This document shows positions 22,864-34,966 of a stretch of DNA of 64,000 nt, piece after piece. A program made the translations under genes and the position numbers. The DNA is taken from the NCBI GenBank assembly GCA_021642125.1, contig JAKIXB010000020.1, forward strand, positions 62,001 through 126,000, read 5' to 3'. The stretch is from Nothophoma quercina. Lineage: Eukaryota; Ascomycota; Dothideomycetes; Pleosporales; Didymellaceae. Every line of letters begins with the position of its first letter. Positions within the stretch are counted from its first letter, which is position 1. The notes under the pieces were generated by a model. It worked only from the letters and a program-made list of their open reading frames with translations, did no database searches and had not been told where the DNA came from.

Positions 22864-25800
22864 ATGGATGGCATCACTCAGCGCAATCAACAGGTCACTC
22901 CCCCGCCTGATCCTGATGGCGGGCATGTTGCGACCCTGATCATGCCCAATGGTGGGCATGCCGTTGAGCATGACTGGACCGAAGACCTACCAAAGACAGA
23001 CCATGTGCGCTTTTTCAAGGAGACAGACTGGAGCAAGAGCAGTCTGGGACCTTTGAGTACATGGCCGCCAACTCTACGACTGTTCACGGGGTTCGTGCTT
23101 GCCGATTCGCGCGCAGCTTGCTTGTGGTGGTATGTATAGAACCGACTTTTACTCTCCTTGTTACTGGAATCTCTGAGTTCACTTCATACGACATGGGCTG
23201 ACTTGGACAGGGGTAAAGACCTAATCGCCGTATACAATGAACATTACGCACCGCTTGCCTGCAAAGCTCATCCGAAGCTCATGGGCTCGACCTTCCAGCA
23301 AGGCTACCCTGAGCTATGGGAGGGCATCAAACCCTTCTTTGAGCAGTGCAGGACAACGGCAGCAGGTGTTAACTACTCTTCAGCATCGCCGCTGCTGGTA
23401 GAGCGGAAAGGATGGCGCGAGGAGACGTTCTTCAACGGTAACTTCGTGCCAGTAGGTCCAGCCTATGCGCCGGAGGGTTTCTACAACTCCATGTTCGAAG
23501 TCACACAACAGAAGCTTGACGAACGCCGCACGACGATGCTTAATGCTCTCACTTCAGTACCGGTGCTAACCGTCGACGCCGTCTCCGACCATATTCTCGC
23601 AACTCTTCGAACGAATACGAACGACGTACCGATGGCTTTGTTGTACAGGATACACACAGGCACAACGTCAAGCATTCTACACCTCGAAGGGCACATTGGA
23701 ATACCAAGAGGACATGAACTGCTAGTCAGCGATGTGTTGACCGACAGTCAAGAAGGTCTGGCCCCCGACTTGCTGCGCGCTGGGAATGAGACACTGGTGA
23801 TCGATTGTGATGACAGATTCGATGGAGTGGAGTGGCAAGGCTGGTGTCAGCGAGCCCAACAAATCGTTATTCTGCCCTTGACAAGTGGCACCCGTCTGTT
23901 CGGATATCTGCTGGTAGCTACCAATCCTTGTAGGCCATACGACTCGCATTGTCAGCAGTTTCACCGGGATCTGAAACGCATGATTTCGAGCATGGTTTCT
24001 TCGGCTTTCGACTCGGAGTTAGCAAGAAGACGACAAGAGCAACTTGAGGCAGATCTGGCTTTCAGCGATCTCAAGCTTCGACATTTGATTAGCCACGCAT
24101 CGGTAGGAATGTGCCATGTATCACTGCAAGGAGTCATGTTATGGGCAAACGATCACTACTATGAGTTAGCCGGCAACAATGCAGCTCAACATACGCATCG
24201 TTTCGCTTTTCTGGACGTATACTACGATAACGATCGATCAAAGGCTGTGGATGTATGGGATAAACTTGTAGCTGGCGGAGATCATGCCACCGCCGAACTG
24301 CGTGTGAAGCGCCAATACACACCACCTGTTGGCGATCCCGAGCCAGCTCACATCCACGTTATGGCCTTCCCTTACCGCGAGAACGGCGAGACAAAGTCTG
24401 TCATGGCTTGCACCACGGATATCTCCAGACTGAAATGGGCTCAAAACTTTCAAGCCCGATTGGCGGCAGAAGCCCGTGAAGCTAAGCGGCAACAGGAAGC
24501 GTTCATTGACGTTGTTTCACACGAGATGCGCAATCCTCTGAGTGCCATTGTTCACTGCGCGGATGCTATCGCATCTGCAGTCGAAGAATGCCAGGCTCAG
24601 CTTTCAAATATCCCAGAGCCCTGCCTGGATGCTTTGAACGATAACATCGCTTCAGCGAACATCATCTTACAATGCGCTAATCATCAGAAGCGCATCATCG
24701 ATGATGTTCTCACGCTGAGCAAGCTCGACTCTATGCTACTCTCGATCACGCCCACTCCTGTCAAGCCTGTTAAGTTGACCAATTCGATCGTCAACATCTT
24801 CGAAGCTGAATTGAAGCACAATCAGATCAAGTACAGTGTCTTCGACGACCAGTCTCTGGCGCGGCTTGATGTTGACCATTTGCTTCTAGACCCTTCCCGA
24901 GTGACTCAAGTCTTCATCAACTTGCTCACAAACGCCATCAAGTTTGTGAAACCTTCGAAAGAACCCCTCATCGAAATCCATTTTGGGGCTTGTCTTCACA
25001 GTCCTCGCGCGCTCTTTCCGCCCGACATGTTCTGGGCAACTGCCAAGAACCTCGACAAAAACGTGACAGACAGTCCGGAGTGGGGTACTGGAGAAGAGGT
25101 CTATCTTGCCTTCAGCGTCAAGGACTCTGGCATTGGCCTCAAAGATAAGGAAATCCACAACATTTTCGAGCGCTTCAAGCAGGCCAACGTCAAAACGCAC
25201 GTCAAATACGGCGGCAGTGGTCTTGGTTTGTTCATCTCAAAGGAGCTCACTGAGAAGCAAGGCGGTGAAATCGGAGTGTCATCAATTCTCGGTCAAGGCT
25301 CGACATTCGGCTTCTACGTGAAGACAAGAAGGGCAAAACGAAGGCTGCAGACTATTGGCGAACTGTTCAACGAGGTTGGTGGCAAGAAGAAAGCACAGCA
25401 AACACTGAAGGTACTCCTGGTGGAAGATAATCTCATCAACCAGAAGGTCCTTGGCAAGCAGCTCAGGAAAGCAGGCTGTGAGGTCCATGTCGCAAATCAT
25501 GGCTTGGAAGCCCTGGATGTTCTCGAGCGAGAAACATTTGACGTTATTCTCATGGATCTGGAAATGCCCATTCTTGATGGTTTGGCCGCCATGCGCAGGA
25601 TCAGAGAGAAAGAGGGAGCAGAAGAAGGGCTCCTTGGTGAAGCCATCAAGTTAGGCGCAAGAGGTGGAGACCGACTGCCGATCATTGCCGTTACGGCCAA
25701 TGTCAGGAAAGAGCAGATCGATGCAGCGATGACTGCTGGTGCGGACAGGGTCATGCAGAAGCCCTTCAAAGCTGCGGACCTCGTGTACATGATGAAAAGC

Positions 25801-25881
25801 TTGTTGCCACAAGTCACGACGCCGAGGATCGACCCGCCAACACCTGGGTTGGCTGACAATAGCGATGGATTGATACCTTGA
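22864..25881 (+). CDS. Hybrid histidine kinase (GAF/PAS-HisKA-HATPase-receiver)
   Basis: Exons 22864-23129 and 23211-25881 (81-nt intron, GTATGT...CAG) encode 978 aa. The splice restores the CLWWGKDLIAVYNE motif that follows the DWSKSSLGPLSTWPPTLR signature of this fungal kinase class. Downstream are a GAF-like region (about 180-370) and a PAS-like segment (SHASVGMCHVSLQGVMLWAN). The HisKA box is DVVSHEMRNPLSAI with H526. The HATPase domain has an N box (FINLLTNAIKF), a G1 box (VKDSGIGL) and a G2 region (YGGSGLGLFISKEL). The receiver has VEDN and phospho-acceptor D871 in ILMDLEMPILDG. No transmembrane helix is evident, so it is likely a cytosolic sensor feeding the HPt (Ypd1) phosphorelay. 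The ligand is unknown. It directly follows the isocyanide synthase on the same strand. Confidence 0.95.
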
Positions 25882-26609
25882 AGCAGCAACAACGTCCCAG
25901 TGAGGCCAAACCGCGAAAAGATCGGCGCCTGTGAGCCAATCCTGAACGGTCCGTCACTGTAGCACATCAACAGAGACCGAAGGCCAGCCCCCATCTCTGC
26001 CACAGCGTAGCGCCTGGCTGCCAGAGTTAGCACTACGAGTCGCACGTGACCGAGCTATTGAGCTGGTTTCAAGTACATGTCAAGCGTAGCAGTTCGATGA
26101 AGGATAAGGCGTTGTCTGAAGAGAAAGCATATCTGAGGGAGCAGCCGCGTGAAAACTGAAGAGTGCCTGACTTCTATCACCTCAATGCTTAGGTACGCCT
26201 GCAGGAGGCCTGTAACGGAAGGCATTGCTGTCATTATGTTCGCTGCATGACTACACGATATCCGCTGATGTTGTCCAGCGTCTTGTTCGTACCTTCCATA
26301 ATCCATTTCCGCGAAGGTGGCGCATGTGTGAGAACACGTCGTCAGAACTGTGCCATGTTGCACCTTCCCTTCTTCTTTTTCGGTACTCATGAGTTGAGCT
26401 TTAGATAGATTTGCACGACATTACGTCTAGGCTGCGCAACATGTTGCACCAGCACAGGTATCACCGTTATTGTGGCACGATATCCAACCTCATGTCCTAT
26501 TTACAACGTAGCCCCGACTATATTGAATGTTCGTTCATTGCGTGGATTGGGCTCTGCATGAGTCGGTGATGTTATTGCCTACGCTTTCCGTGCGCGATAG
26601 TGAGTAGCT
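25882..26609. other. Intergenic, nothing assigned
   Basis: About 730 bp downstream of the histidine kinase with no supported gene on either strand. Confidence 0.5.
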
Positions 26610-27038
26610 ATGGCAACAGCATCGAGCTGCAGCACTAACTCCTTGCTAGTTGCCGTAACCTCGCTGCCACCAACACCCACATCTAGTGCCTCCCACGCAT
26701 CGTTCTCGGTCGCTACTACAACCGTCATCACGACCTCAGCAACACTCACACCTTCTTCTCAGCCAGCTACATCCTCAACCCACAACAATGCTATCGTAGG
26801 CAGCATACTCGGAGGTGTTATCGCGTTTGCCATCGTCGCGCGTGTTGGCTGGTTTCTGATGTGTGAGAAACATCAGGACCAGGACGATGTGTCACAATCG
26901 GGCGGAAATAGGGCTGGTGATAACGGCGGAGTAGAAGTGAACAGGAGTGATCAACCTCGAGGTTCAGATGTCATCTACGAAACGGCGCATGAGGAGCCGA
27001 CGCACTATGGTGATGCAAAGGATTGGCCACTCACTTAG
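26610..27038 (+). CDS. Small Ser/Thr-rich single-pass membrane protein
   Basis: A single exon of 142 aa starts at an ATG. The first 65 residues are Ser/Thr/Pro-rich. A hydrophobic segment follows (starting AIVGSILGGVIAFAIVARVG), then a short acidic, hydrophilic tail. This is the stalk-helix-tail plan of fungal surface proteins, but no cleavable signal peptide is visible, so either an upstream exon is missing or the gene is a truncated relative. No enzymatic motif. The function is unknown. Confidence 0.5.
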   Translation: MATASSCSTNSLLVAVTSLPPTPTSSASHASFSVATTTVITTSATLTPSSQPATSSTHNNAIVGSILGGVIAFAIVARVGWFLMCEKHQDQDDVSQSGGNRAGDNGGVEVNRSDQPRGSDVIYETAHEEPTHYGDAKDWPLT

Positions 27039-27615
27039 CACTAGTCGAATCATCGTTATCAGTAACTCATGAACCAGGGTAAGAGGACGAACTACGAGTG
27101 GACTGAATCTAAAACACACTTGAAAGCAATGCAAACTTGGACTTTGGCAGTTTCGACCATCAGCTTCTCTATTGATATGCCCATCTTCTGTTCTTTGACT
27201 GCAGCTTGCACGATATATCCGTAGACGGATGCCTACTACGCAGTACTCTCACGTTCGAGCACGTTTTCGTTGAAAGCCGCAGAGACGTGCACGCTAGCCT
27301 ATGCGAACACGATCAAGTCCAGGCTGCTGGATAACTGGAGGTGAAAGCAAATGGTGTGGAACCCTTCACTCTACGCAGCAATGAGAAGATCCGGCTTCTG
27401 GTAGTTCTTGAGCATGTTACAAGACCTTCTCACACACCACATTACGCCTCAAAATCCCTTCGACTCACACTCTTGCTAAAATTTGCAAACTTTGCAGTGT
27501 TGCAGCAATGGCCTGCGATGCTGCCACCTCAGAATGGATTGTTCTTGACCCGGCTAAGCTCTCTATTTGCAGAGTCTGCTGCTACACCGCCAAGGTACGT
27601 ACCAAATGATCACTG

Positions 27616-28299
27616 ATGTATACCGTACTCGTTCTATTAGCTCTTGTTGAGATCCCCGAGACCTTGTCCTTGTTCGCGTCCGTCGGAATCAAAGAATGCA
27701 CCATCTTCCGCAAATTGCTTGCATGGCATTCGTCATGTTTTGCTGCTGCAACAGATCCTGGCAGAAGCTTTGTAACTAGTGGCAATGTAGACATAGACAT
27801 CAACGGTTCACACGATGTTCTTGATGCGTTCTATTGCTGGATTAAACAGGGCGACTGAAGCACCTGCACAACCTAGAAGCGCCGGTCCAGGACCAGTATC
27901 TTTCTAGCACTCGGTTGTGCAACATATGGCTTTTTGCTGACTTCCGCAGAATTTCTAATCTGGGCAACAGTACGCTCGACATGCTCTACGAGCGGTGGGC
28001 GGCAAGTTGGCAGATGAGCGGTCCGTTCATTAAGAAAGCACACGACAATGTCCCGACTGGCTCCAACCTGCGTGAAACAATCATTAATTGGCACACTTTG
28101 CCAGCGGCATTGGAAGCTTTCCAGGAGCGTGAAGCCAGCCCTTAACACAGTCGAATTCTTGCACGACGTGTACCAGGTCTTGGAGCAATTAACTGATGGA
28201 CCCCAGACGGACGGGTCGCAGATGACATGGATTGATCGATGTCGTTGGCACGACCATTTGGGTTCTGGTAAAGAGCTGCGAGCTAACTTGCGCAGCTGA
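27616..28299 (+). pseudogene. BTB/POZ-domain gene broken by two frame changes
   Basis: Three reading-frame pieces line up as one BTB-family protein. Piece 1 (27616-27858) has CTIFRKLLAWHSSCFAAAT and a VLDAFYCWIKQG strand. Piece 2, in another frame (about 27860-28130), has NIWLFADFRRISNLGNSTLDML and VPTGSNLRETI. Piece 3, back in the first frame (about 28140-28299), has FLHDVYQVLEQL and the typical closing WIDRCRWHDHLGSGKELR. The frame change after CWIKQG needs about one missing base. A splice explanation fails because no donor precedes the TGA in a usable phase. A sequencing error is the alternative. BTB proteins of this kind are numerous and fast-evolving in Pezizomycotina. Confidence 0.6.
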
Positions 28300-29089
28300 G
28301 AACTGATTACGGACAGTGAAGGAAAGTAATCCTGGGGTGCTGTCTGTTCGATCAGCCACGGGCTGTTTGAACCAAGTTTCTCTGGTTGCAGAGGTGCCCT
28401 GAAACCCCAAGGAGAAGGTGCAACTGCTAGCAACGGGACAAGAGTCTGGACGTCCTTGCATATTGTATGTCATGCCGGAGGAGGAGCAAAGCGTGTACAA
28501 CAGACCCGTCGCATGGTGTCTAGAAAATGGAAGCATCGACACCCTGACTACGTGAACTAGACCGTGAAGTACTTTATGAACATGTCGAGATGCGGCGCGT
28601 GTGCGATGAAAGAGATTGTAGCGAAAATGGTGTATGAATCGCTATCGCGCAATCGAGGCCCATGTTGGCGCGTTCTCGGCGCTTCTCAACCCTCCGACAC
28701 CCAACAGAAATGTCTTCCGAAGCTTGTCACCCACAAGCACGGCAACGAAGCTTCTTCTGGAGTTGCCCTAGCTTTTCGAGCCTCACGTCCGCTACCCCAG
28801 TGGGCGCCGCTCGCGGATTCTGGCCGCTGGCCGCGTGTTGATACGGAGCACGCAATATCTCGGCCCTTCTCGCAATCGCTGGGTTTTGTACAAAATCTGG
28901 AGCATGCCCTTGAGCGCTGGTCGCACACGACCACATCTCAATGGCAATGATGGCGATGACGGTGTATATCTGATTGATGCGACTGCTTCGCAAGGCCATT
29001 ACGATACCTTCTCCACAGCAACTTCTTCGATCAGGGCCAACAGCCAAACTCGAAATCCCCCACCAGGCAAGAGCCACACCGACAGTAAA
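28300..29089. other. Intergenic before the permease
   Basis: No supported gene. The permease frame is open upstream to 28835, but the sequence before 29090 is not permease-like and carries no better start. Confidence 0.45.
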
Positions 29090-30782
29090 ATGAGTAAAAC
29101 GAATCTCGACTACGGTGTTAACACCACCGTCTCTCATAGCGCGGACCTTGAAGCCTCATGGAGCAGGCATCACGACCATGAGGGCGACTTCGTTACTCAG
29201 CTCGAGAACAACAACCTCGCTAGAGGTCTCCGCCAGCGCCACATCCAGATGATAGCCATTGCTGGTGCTATTGGAACGGGACTTTTCCTCGGACTCGGTG
29301 GCTCGATCCAAACTGGTGGCCCTCTCGGTGCGCTTCTGGGTTACGCGACTGTTGGCTGCATCGTATGTGCGGTGCAATTCGCTTTGGGAGAAGTCGCGGC
29401 TCTTTTGCCGGTTACCGGTTCCTTCGTCCGACACGCTGAGTTCCTTGTCGACCCTGCCTTCGGTTTCGCAATCGGCCTGAACATCGTGTATGGCAATCTG
29501 CTTTCTGTTCCTGCAGAGATCTCAGCCATTTGCGTACTGTTCCAATATTGGACTGATCTGAACCTCGCGATCTGGATCTGTATATTCATCGTCCTCACGT
29601 TTGTAGTCGGCATCTCTTTTGTCGGTATCTACGGAGAAGTGGAGTTCTTCTTCGCGTGTCTGAAGATTCTCCTGGTCATCTTCTTGATCATCTTCGGTTT
29701 GGTCATCGACCTTGGAGGCATCCCAGGACAGGAGCGCATCGGGTTCAGGTATTGGAAGCAACCAGGACCTTTCGTTGAGTACATCGCATCCGGTCCATGG
29801 GGTCAGTTCTTGGGCTATTGGGCGGTGATGACAAACGCCGTCTTCAGCTTTGCGGGTGTGGAAAGCTTGGCAATGGCAGCTGCTGAGACGCAGAACCCGC
29901 GCCGAAACATCCCTAAAGCCTGCAAAAAGGTCTTTGCCCGTGTCTTGATGTTCTACATCCTTGCTGGTACGTTCAACGGCATTCAAACAAGCTTTCTGCT
30001 AACAGATCATAGTCCTCATTGTCGGTATGATAGTTGCGAGTGACGACGAACGTCTCAACGACCAGTCTGGCGATGCAACACAGAGTCCTTTTGTTATCGT
30101 CGCCTCAGCTGCTGGCATCAAAGCCATTCCGTCAGTCGTCAACGCCGTCGTGATTACCTCTGCTTGGTCTTCTTCCAACCAAGCCCTTCTCTCTGGAACA
30201 CGTGTACTTTATGGTCTTGCTATCAAAGGACAGGCGCCCAAGATCTTCCTTCGAACCACGTCATGGGGTGTACCATACGTCTGCGTCTGCTTCAACACCT
30301 GTTTCATGTTCCTCGCATTCATGGCACTTTCGAGCAATGCTATGACGGTGTTCTGGTGGCTGGTCGATCTGACTGCTGCTGGTGTATTAGTCTCCTGGTC
30401 CTCGATTCTGTTCAATCACATCCGTCTTACGCAAGCGATGAAGAAGCAAGGCATTTCGCGTACTGAGCTTCCATTCTACAACAGTTGGACACCGTACTCG
30501 TCGCCAGTCGCACTTTTCATGTGCCTTACAATTCTATTTACTGGAGGGTTCTCAGTTTTTACAAAAGGCGGATGGGATACGGCTAGCTTCGTGTCATCAT
30601 ACCTGGACATCCCGCTTGTCATCGCTGCATTCTTGTTATGGAAGTTCATCAAAGGCACAAAGTTTGTGGATCTGTCAGAGGTGCCGATAAGAGCAGCTCT
30701 TGAGCAGGTTGCAAACTACCCAGAGCCATTAGAGCCGAAGTCTTCAGGCTGGAAAAGGGTAGTGACCTTCTTGTGGGACTGA
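29090..30782 (+). CDS. Amino-acid permease (APC superfamily, YAT type)
   Basis: Exons 29090-29966 and 30013-30782 (46-nt intron, GTACGT, CTAAC branch site) encode 548 aa. After a hydrophilic N-terminus, RGLRQRHIQMIAIAGAIGTG begins helix 1 of the classical permease fold, followed by LGLGGSIQTGGPLGALLGY. The remaining hydrophobic segments give about 12 helices. The short tail ends VTFLWD. It is a plasma-membrane proton-coupled amino-acid importer by family, but the substrate is not predictable. The third-helix region has GNLLSVPAEISA where many YAT members have a WYNW-type motif, which suggests a divergent subgroup. It lies 7 kb from the isocyanide synthase and could supply precursor, but that is inference. 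Confidence 0.92.
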
Positions 30783-31001
30783 ACAAATCAGCTTTGCGCT
30801 GGTTACAGAGTACGTGTAATCTGATATTACACTGCTGTAAGCATATCTGTGCCATGTCAAAATCCACTTCTAAAGTTGAGATACATTCACTTGTCTATGA
30901 AAAACATATAACCTAAAGCGTGTTCATGCATTCTTCCATATTGGTTACCAACCGAGGCATCTGGTCTCATCGCCGCAACGTGCATAGTCTTTCCGCAGAA
31001 A

Positions 31002-31571
31002 TCAATAAGTTGGACCAACAGATGCCTCCGGCGTGGTCGAAGAAGTAGAGACGGAAGGTGTAGGAGTAGGGGTGGAAGGTGAAGACGCGGAATGGGTAGG
31101 AACACTCGGCTTTCCTGAACCATCTGGCTCGGATTTTGAGGACGGTGATACTGAGTTGTAAGCGGGCTTGCTAGGCGAGCCGGACGGGCGATTTCGTGAA
31201 GGATTGTTATCGTCTGGCTTGCCATGACCAGGTCTGCTGTAATCAGGCTTGCCACTGTCCGGTTTTCGGGATGAATCAGGCTGTTCGCCGTACGAAGGCT
31301 TTGTGTGATCTGGCTTGTATGAGGGATCGGAAGGGCGGCCGTGATGAGGCCCTGATCTGTCAGGCCTGGAGGGACGATCTGATGGCTGACCGTAGGCTGG
31401 CTGTGTTTGGTCAGGCCGGCCATGTTGTCCGGGATCTCCACTGCCGTAGATCTGATTGCCGCCAGAACCTTGAGACATCGAGACATCGTGATTGTCGCCG
31501 TGCCTACCGTGTGGATAGGCAGTAGCTGTGAGACCGAGAGCAGCGATCAGAGCGATCTTGGAGATGAGCAT
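31002..31571 (-). CDS. Secreted proline-rich low-complexity protein
   Basis: A single exon of 189 aa. MLISKIALIAALGLTATAYP is a clear signal peptide. The mature part has degenerate repeats of the form KPDxxKPxYGxPxD/S, rich in Pro, Ser, Gly, Asp and Lys, ending in a Ser/Thr/Pro tail. It has no cysteines and no catalytic motif. This composition suggests a wall-associated or secreted structural protein, possibly O-glycosylated. An alternative 3' splice cannot be excluded near the stop. Confidence 0.65.
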   Translation of the reverse strand: MLISKIALIAALGLTATAYPHGRHGDNHDVSMSQGSGGNQIYGSGDPGQHGRPDQTQPAYGQPSDRPSRPDRSGPHHGRPSDPSYKPDHTKPSYGEQPDSSRKPDSGKPDYSRPGHGKPDDNNPSRNRPSGSPSKPAYNSVSPSSKSEPDGSGKPSVPTHSASSPSTPTPTPSVSTSSTTPEASVGPTY

Positions 31572-32645
31572 CCTGGCTAGTCTTGTAATCGATTGTGATA
31601 GTTGATTCCAAATGTGTTGATGAGACGTCTAGTAGGTAGCACGAATCTGGTCTTATACTGCATTTTCAAGACCACACATCGGGACTTCGTGCCAGTGAGA
31701 TCATTGTCAGCTACGGACTGCTTCATGCAAGACTACCCGGCGTTGCAGTTCTCGAGAATCAATGAAACTACCGTGCGACTTTACTGCGTACTCCGTCTTT
31801 ACAAACTTCTGCGCAAAATGGATTGCTCATGTACATCGCGGACTTTGCAAGGCAAGGCGGAGTTGGATCTAACAGCGAAGTCCGGAAGTAGTACATTGCG
31901 CCACCAATGCAAGTGCGATGTGCGGAGCGATTAAGTATTATCCTGAGTTAGCTTCTCCATGAATGTCTATCGGATCAGACGCTTGAGGCAAGACGGAGAT
32001 CCGGCTTCCTAGGCAGACGGTGTGTGTAACGCACGGCTGCTTACATCCGCTGTAGTGCGCTTGCCTTAAGGGAACCAAACGAAAGGGCCCGCATATTCCA
32101 TCAAATGATATGTATCACTGTACCGGATACTATTCGTTGCGCTCATGTTCAACATGAATTGGATTTAACTTGCTAGGAATGTAAAGGATTAGGTTATGTT
32201 GAGTCCAGCTAGTCATGCTCGGCTCGAATTGCCGTCCACCCAGCCGCGCTATCGAAGCTGTCACCATGTTGTCATCGGCCCGATTCAGAACCCTGGCGAC
32301 ATCTGCACCTCAGCACGCGACGTGTTTGCGGCTGGAACGCATCATCAATGATCTTCGAAGGATCCAGAGACTTGTGATCCATCGTTGTTGCCGCAGCCTT
32401 GTTACATCTGTCTGTTTCCCAGGAATTTGCGTAACGTGGCACCTAGTGACGACGGATGACGTGCCTATGGTTCGCCGCGGAAGATATACTCGGCCAAACA
32501 AGCTGAAGACAAACGGTGAAAGAGCTGCATTGCAATGACCCTAGATCTCTGAAGTCTACCACCTCCTCCTATTGCTACCAAATTAACCAAATTAGCTACC
32601 ACAGAGGCCCTTATTACTCGTGGTCTGACTTGCAGCTGAGGAACG
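31572..32645. other. Intergenic, divergent promoter region
   Basis: About 1.07 kb between the divergent starts of the secreted protein (-) and the DUF3292 gene (+). No coding signal beyond short random frames. Confidence 0.5.
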
Positions 32646-34690
32646 ATGCAAGCAAGACAGGAGCCTGTTCTTGTCAATGAGTTCGAAGTTGGACTGGACC
32701 GGGCGAAGATCACCACGTCTGCCCAGATCCAATTACCAGAGTCACATAACACGTCGGAAGAGAGCGCAAATGTCGCCCTAGAGTCGGACAGTCCGCTCTC
32801 GTCCACACAGAATGTCAAAGAATCGATCAAGCTGAAGAAGCACAAGGCTGGGATTAAGATTAGGAAAACGCTTCATATTGGGAGAGCTTCCGACGATTTT
32901 GACCTGACAGCAACGGCCATTGCAGGAACCAAAGAAGAGGCCTCCCAGTCACGGTATGAGACCAACCCGCCAGAGCCTGACAAACCTACCTTCAAAGACT
33001 TCCTGCATAACCCTGTGGACACGGTGAAGCAGAAAGTGTCAGAACAGAGCAACCGGCAAATCGCAGGACAGATCACAGCAAAAGAAATTCCTCACGGCGA
33101 CGAAGTTGACCTTGTCCACGCTTCGGAAGCAGTCGAGGACGCGAAGGACGATGCTCAGCGGCTACTTGCGATTCAAGACCTCTCCAAGTTAATGAAAGAG
33201 CGCCAAGCCACGTATGCACGGTGGACTCTTGACCGCCACGTTACGAAGGTCAGGCTTCTGCCCAGAGAACAGATCAGACTGAAACCACGGTCAGATTTCG
33301 AGAAGTACAATCCGCAGGAGGGGTTGGTCATTGACTGGAAGGCATATGGACAACATGTGAGTTGGAAGTATCGATGACCTTCGTGCGCATATATCTGATG
33401 CAGAACAGTTGCTTGTGTACTACGCGCAACAGTATGGAGGGCAGTACATCGGATACGGTTCTAATCCAGCAGCACCATCAAAACAGACCATCATGCCCAA
33501 CATCGAACGGCTCTTGATTTCTTCTTCACCACTACAGGAGCTTATCATGACGTCGCGGAGAGTGTATCGGTGGGAGCACCCGCCAACGACAAGCAAGTAC
33601 CTGCTTATCTACTCAGTATTATGGTATTTCAGCATGCTACTTCCAGGTTGCGTAAGTCAATGTTGTAGTCTCACACAAACGAAGCCTCAAAGCTAACTTG
33701 ACTCAGCTCGCTGCATTTGTCTATCTGGTGTATCAGCGTCGTGCTCACGGCAACACTATGCAAGACTTGCGGGAGGATATCAAGCACCGAGAGGATCAGC
33801 GAGTTACTGCCTTATCGCTAACGGAACTAATTGTAAAGGAGGGTGATCAGAATTGGTCCGACGATCTTGTGGAAGGTCTGGGTCCTTGGCTCATGGTTCA
33901 GCTGTCAGATTTGGCGAACTTCTTTGAAAGCATGCGCAAGTAAGGGTCTCCGTCTCTCTGTGAAACATGATGAGCTGACACGTGCAAAGCTTTTACGAGT
34001 GGCGTGTTCCTCATCGAACAATGCGCCTCCTGATCGTTCTCAGCATTATCAGTCTCGTTACTGCCCTGATTCCAATGTGGTTGTTCGTCAAGACGATGAC
34101 ATTCAGTATGGGCGTCATGTACTTTGCGCTTTACCCGATAGCCGTCAATTTCCCCGAACACAGGCTCTTGGTGTCGCCTACCAAGCGCTTGCTATGGAAT
34201 ATTCCGACTCATGGTAAGTGCCATGTTCTGAAAGCTGAACGGTATAAGCTGACGACGTGTAGCCGAGTGGGCCATTCAATACGTCCAAGCAGAAGGGACC
34301 CGTCTCGCCCAGACGTCCACACCTGTAGCACCTGCACTAGTAACGCTTTTGCCCACATTCGATCCCGCCCATGACTACAACAGCTATACTGCACACCAGG
34401 ACAAGACTACTGGGCGTCTCATCGTCAGCGCTGGAGGAGTCAGATTCGTTTCGAACCTTGGTCACAACATCTTATGGTCTCTCAGGTTCGAAGAACTTCA
34501 AAGGCTGGAGAAAGAGGATCGTATCGCGCAGAAGAACATATCAAGCAAGCTACAGAAAGATTCAGGTCAGGATATCAAACTTGGTAGTAGAGACGGCAGG
34601 GAGTACCTGGTCAAGCAGGTGGACAAGCGTGATGAGGCTTTCTCTCAGATTGTTGGCTTTTCGAATATTAAATGGCAGGTTGTTTGGTAA
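32646..34690 (+). CDS. DUF3292-type integral membrane protein
   Basis: Five exons (32646-33356, 33409-33651, 33707-33939, 33990-34213, 34263-34690) encode 612 aa. Donors are GTGAGT, GTAAGT, GTAAGG and GTAAGT. A long charged N-terminus includes FLHNPVDTVKQKVSEQSNRQ and RLLAIQDLSKLMKERQATYA. Next come hydrophobic segments (YLLIYSVLWYFSMLLPG; LLIVLSIISLVTALIPMW) and a C-terminal PH/GRAM-like region (GRLIVSAGGVRFVSN, FSQIVGFSNIKWQV). The overall plan matches fungal DUF3292 proteins, whose function is unknown. It ends 276 bp before the MFS gene on the same strand. The C-terminal few residues could change if WQ is followed by another intron. Confidence 0.8.
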
Positions 34691-34966
34691 GGCTCTGGAT
34701 GCTATCTTCCGTCGCGGTATGCCTGAACAGGAATCTTCCATGAAGATCCACAATTCGTTCTTGGCTACCCCACTCCTTGCATTGGACAGTTACACTATCT
34801 CCGATATCGTTGGCCGACACATTTGCCCCATGTCAAGCACCGATAAGCCATGCGCCCAGATGCTTGGTCGCGCCGGCGGCTGAAGTACTTCAAGTACGAT
34901 GCGCGGTCTTCCCATAACATGATGTTCCCTCCTGATCCTCGCTAAGACTTTGTTCGCTAGGGCACC

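Noticed and set aside
27341..27615. Upstream exon for the BTB gene
   Set aside because: A GTACGT donor and TTAG acceptor exist nearby (27596-27640), but neither open upstream frame joins in the phase needed.
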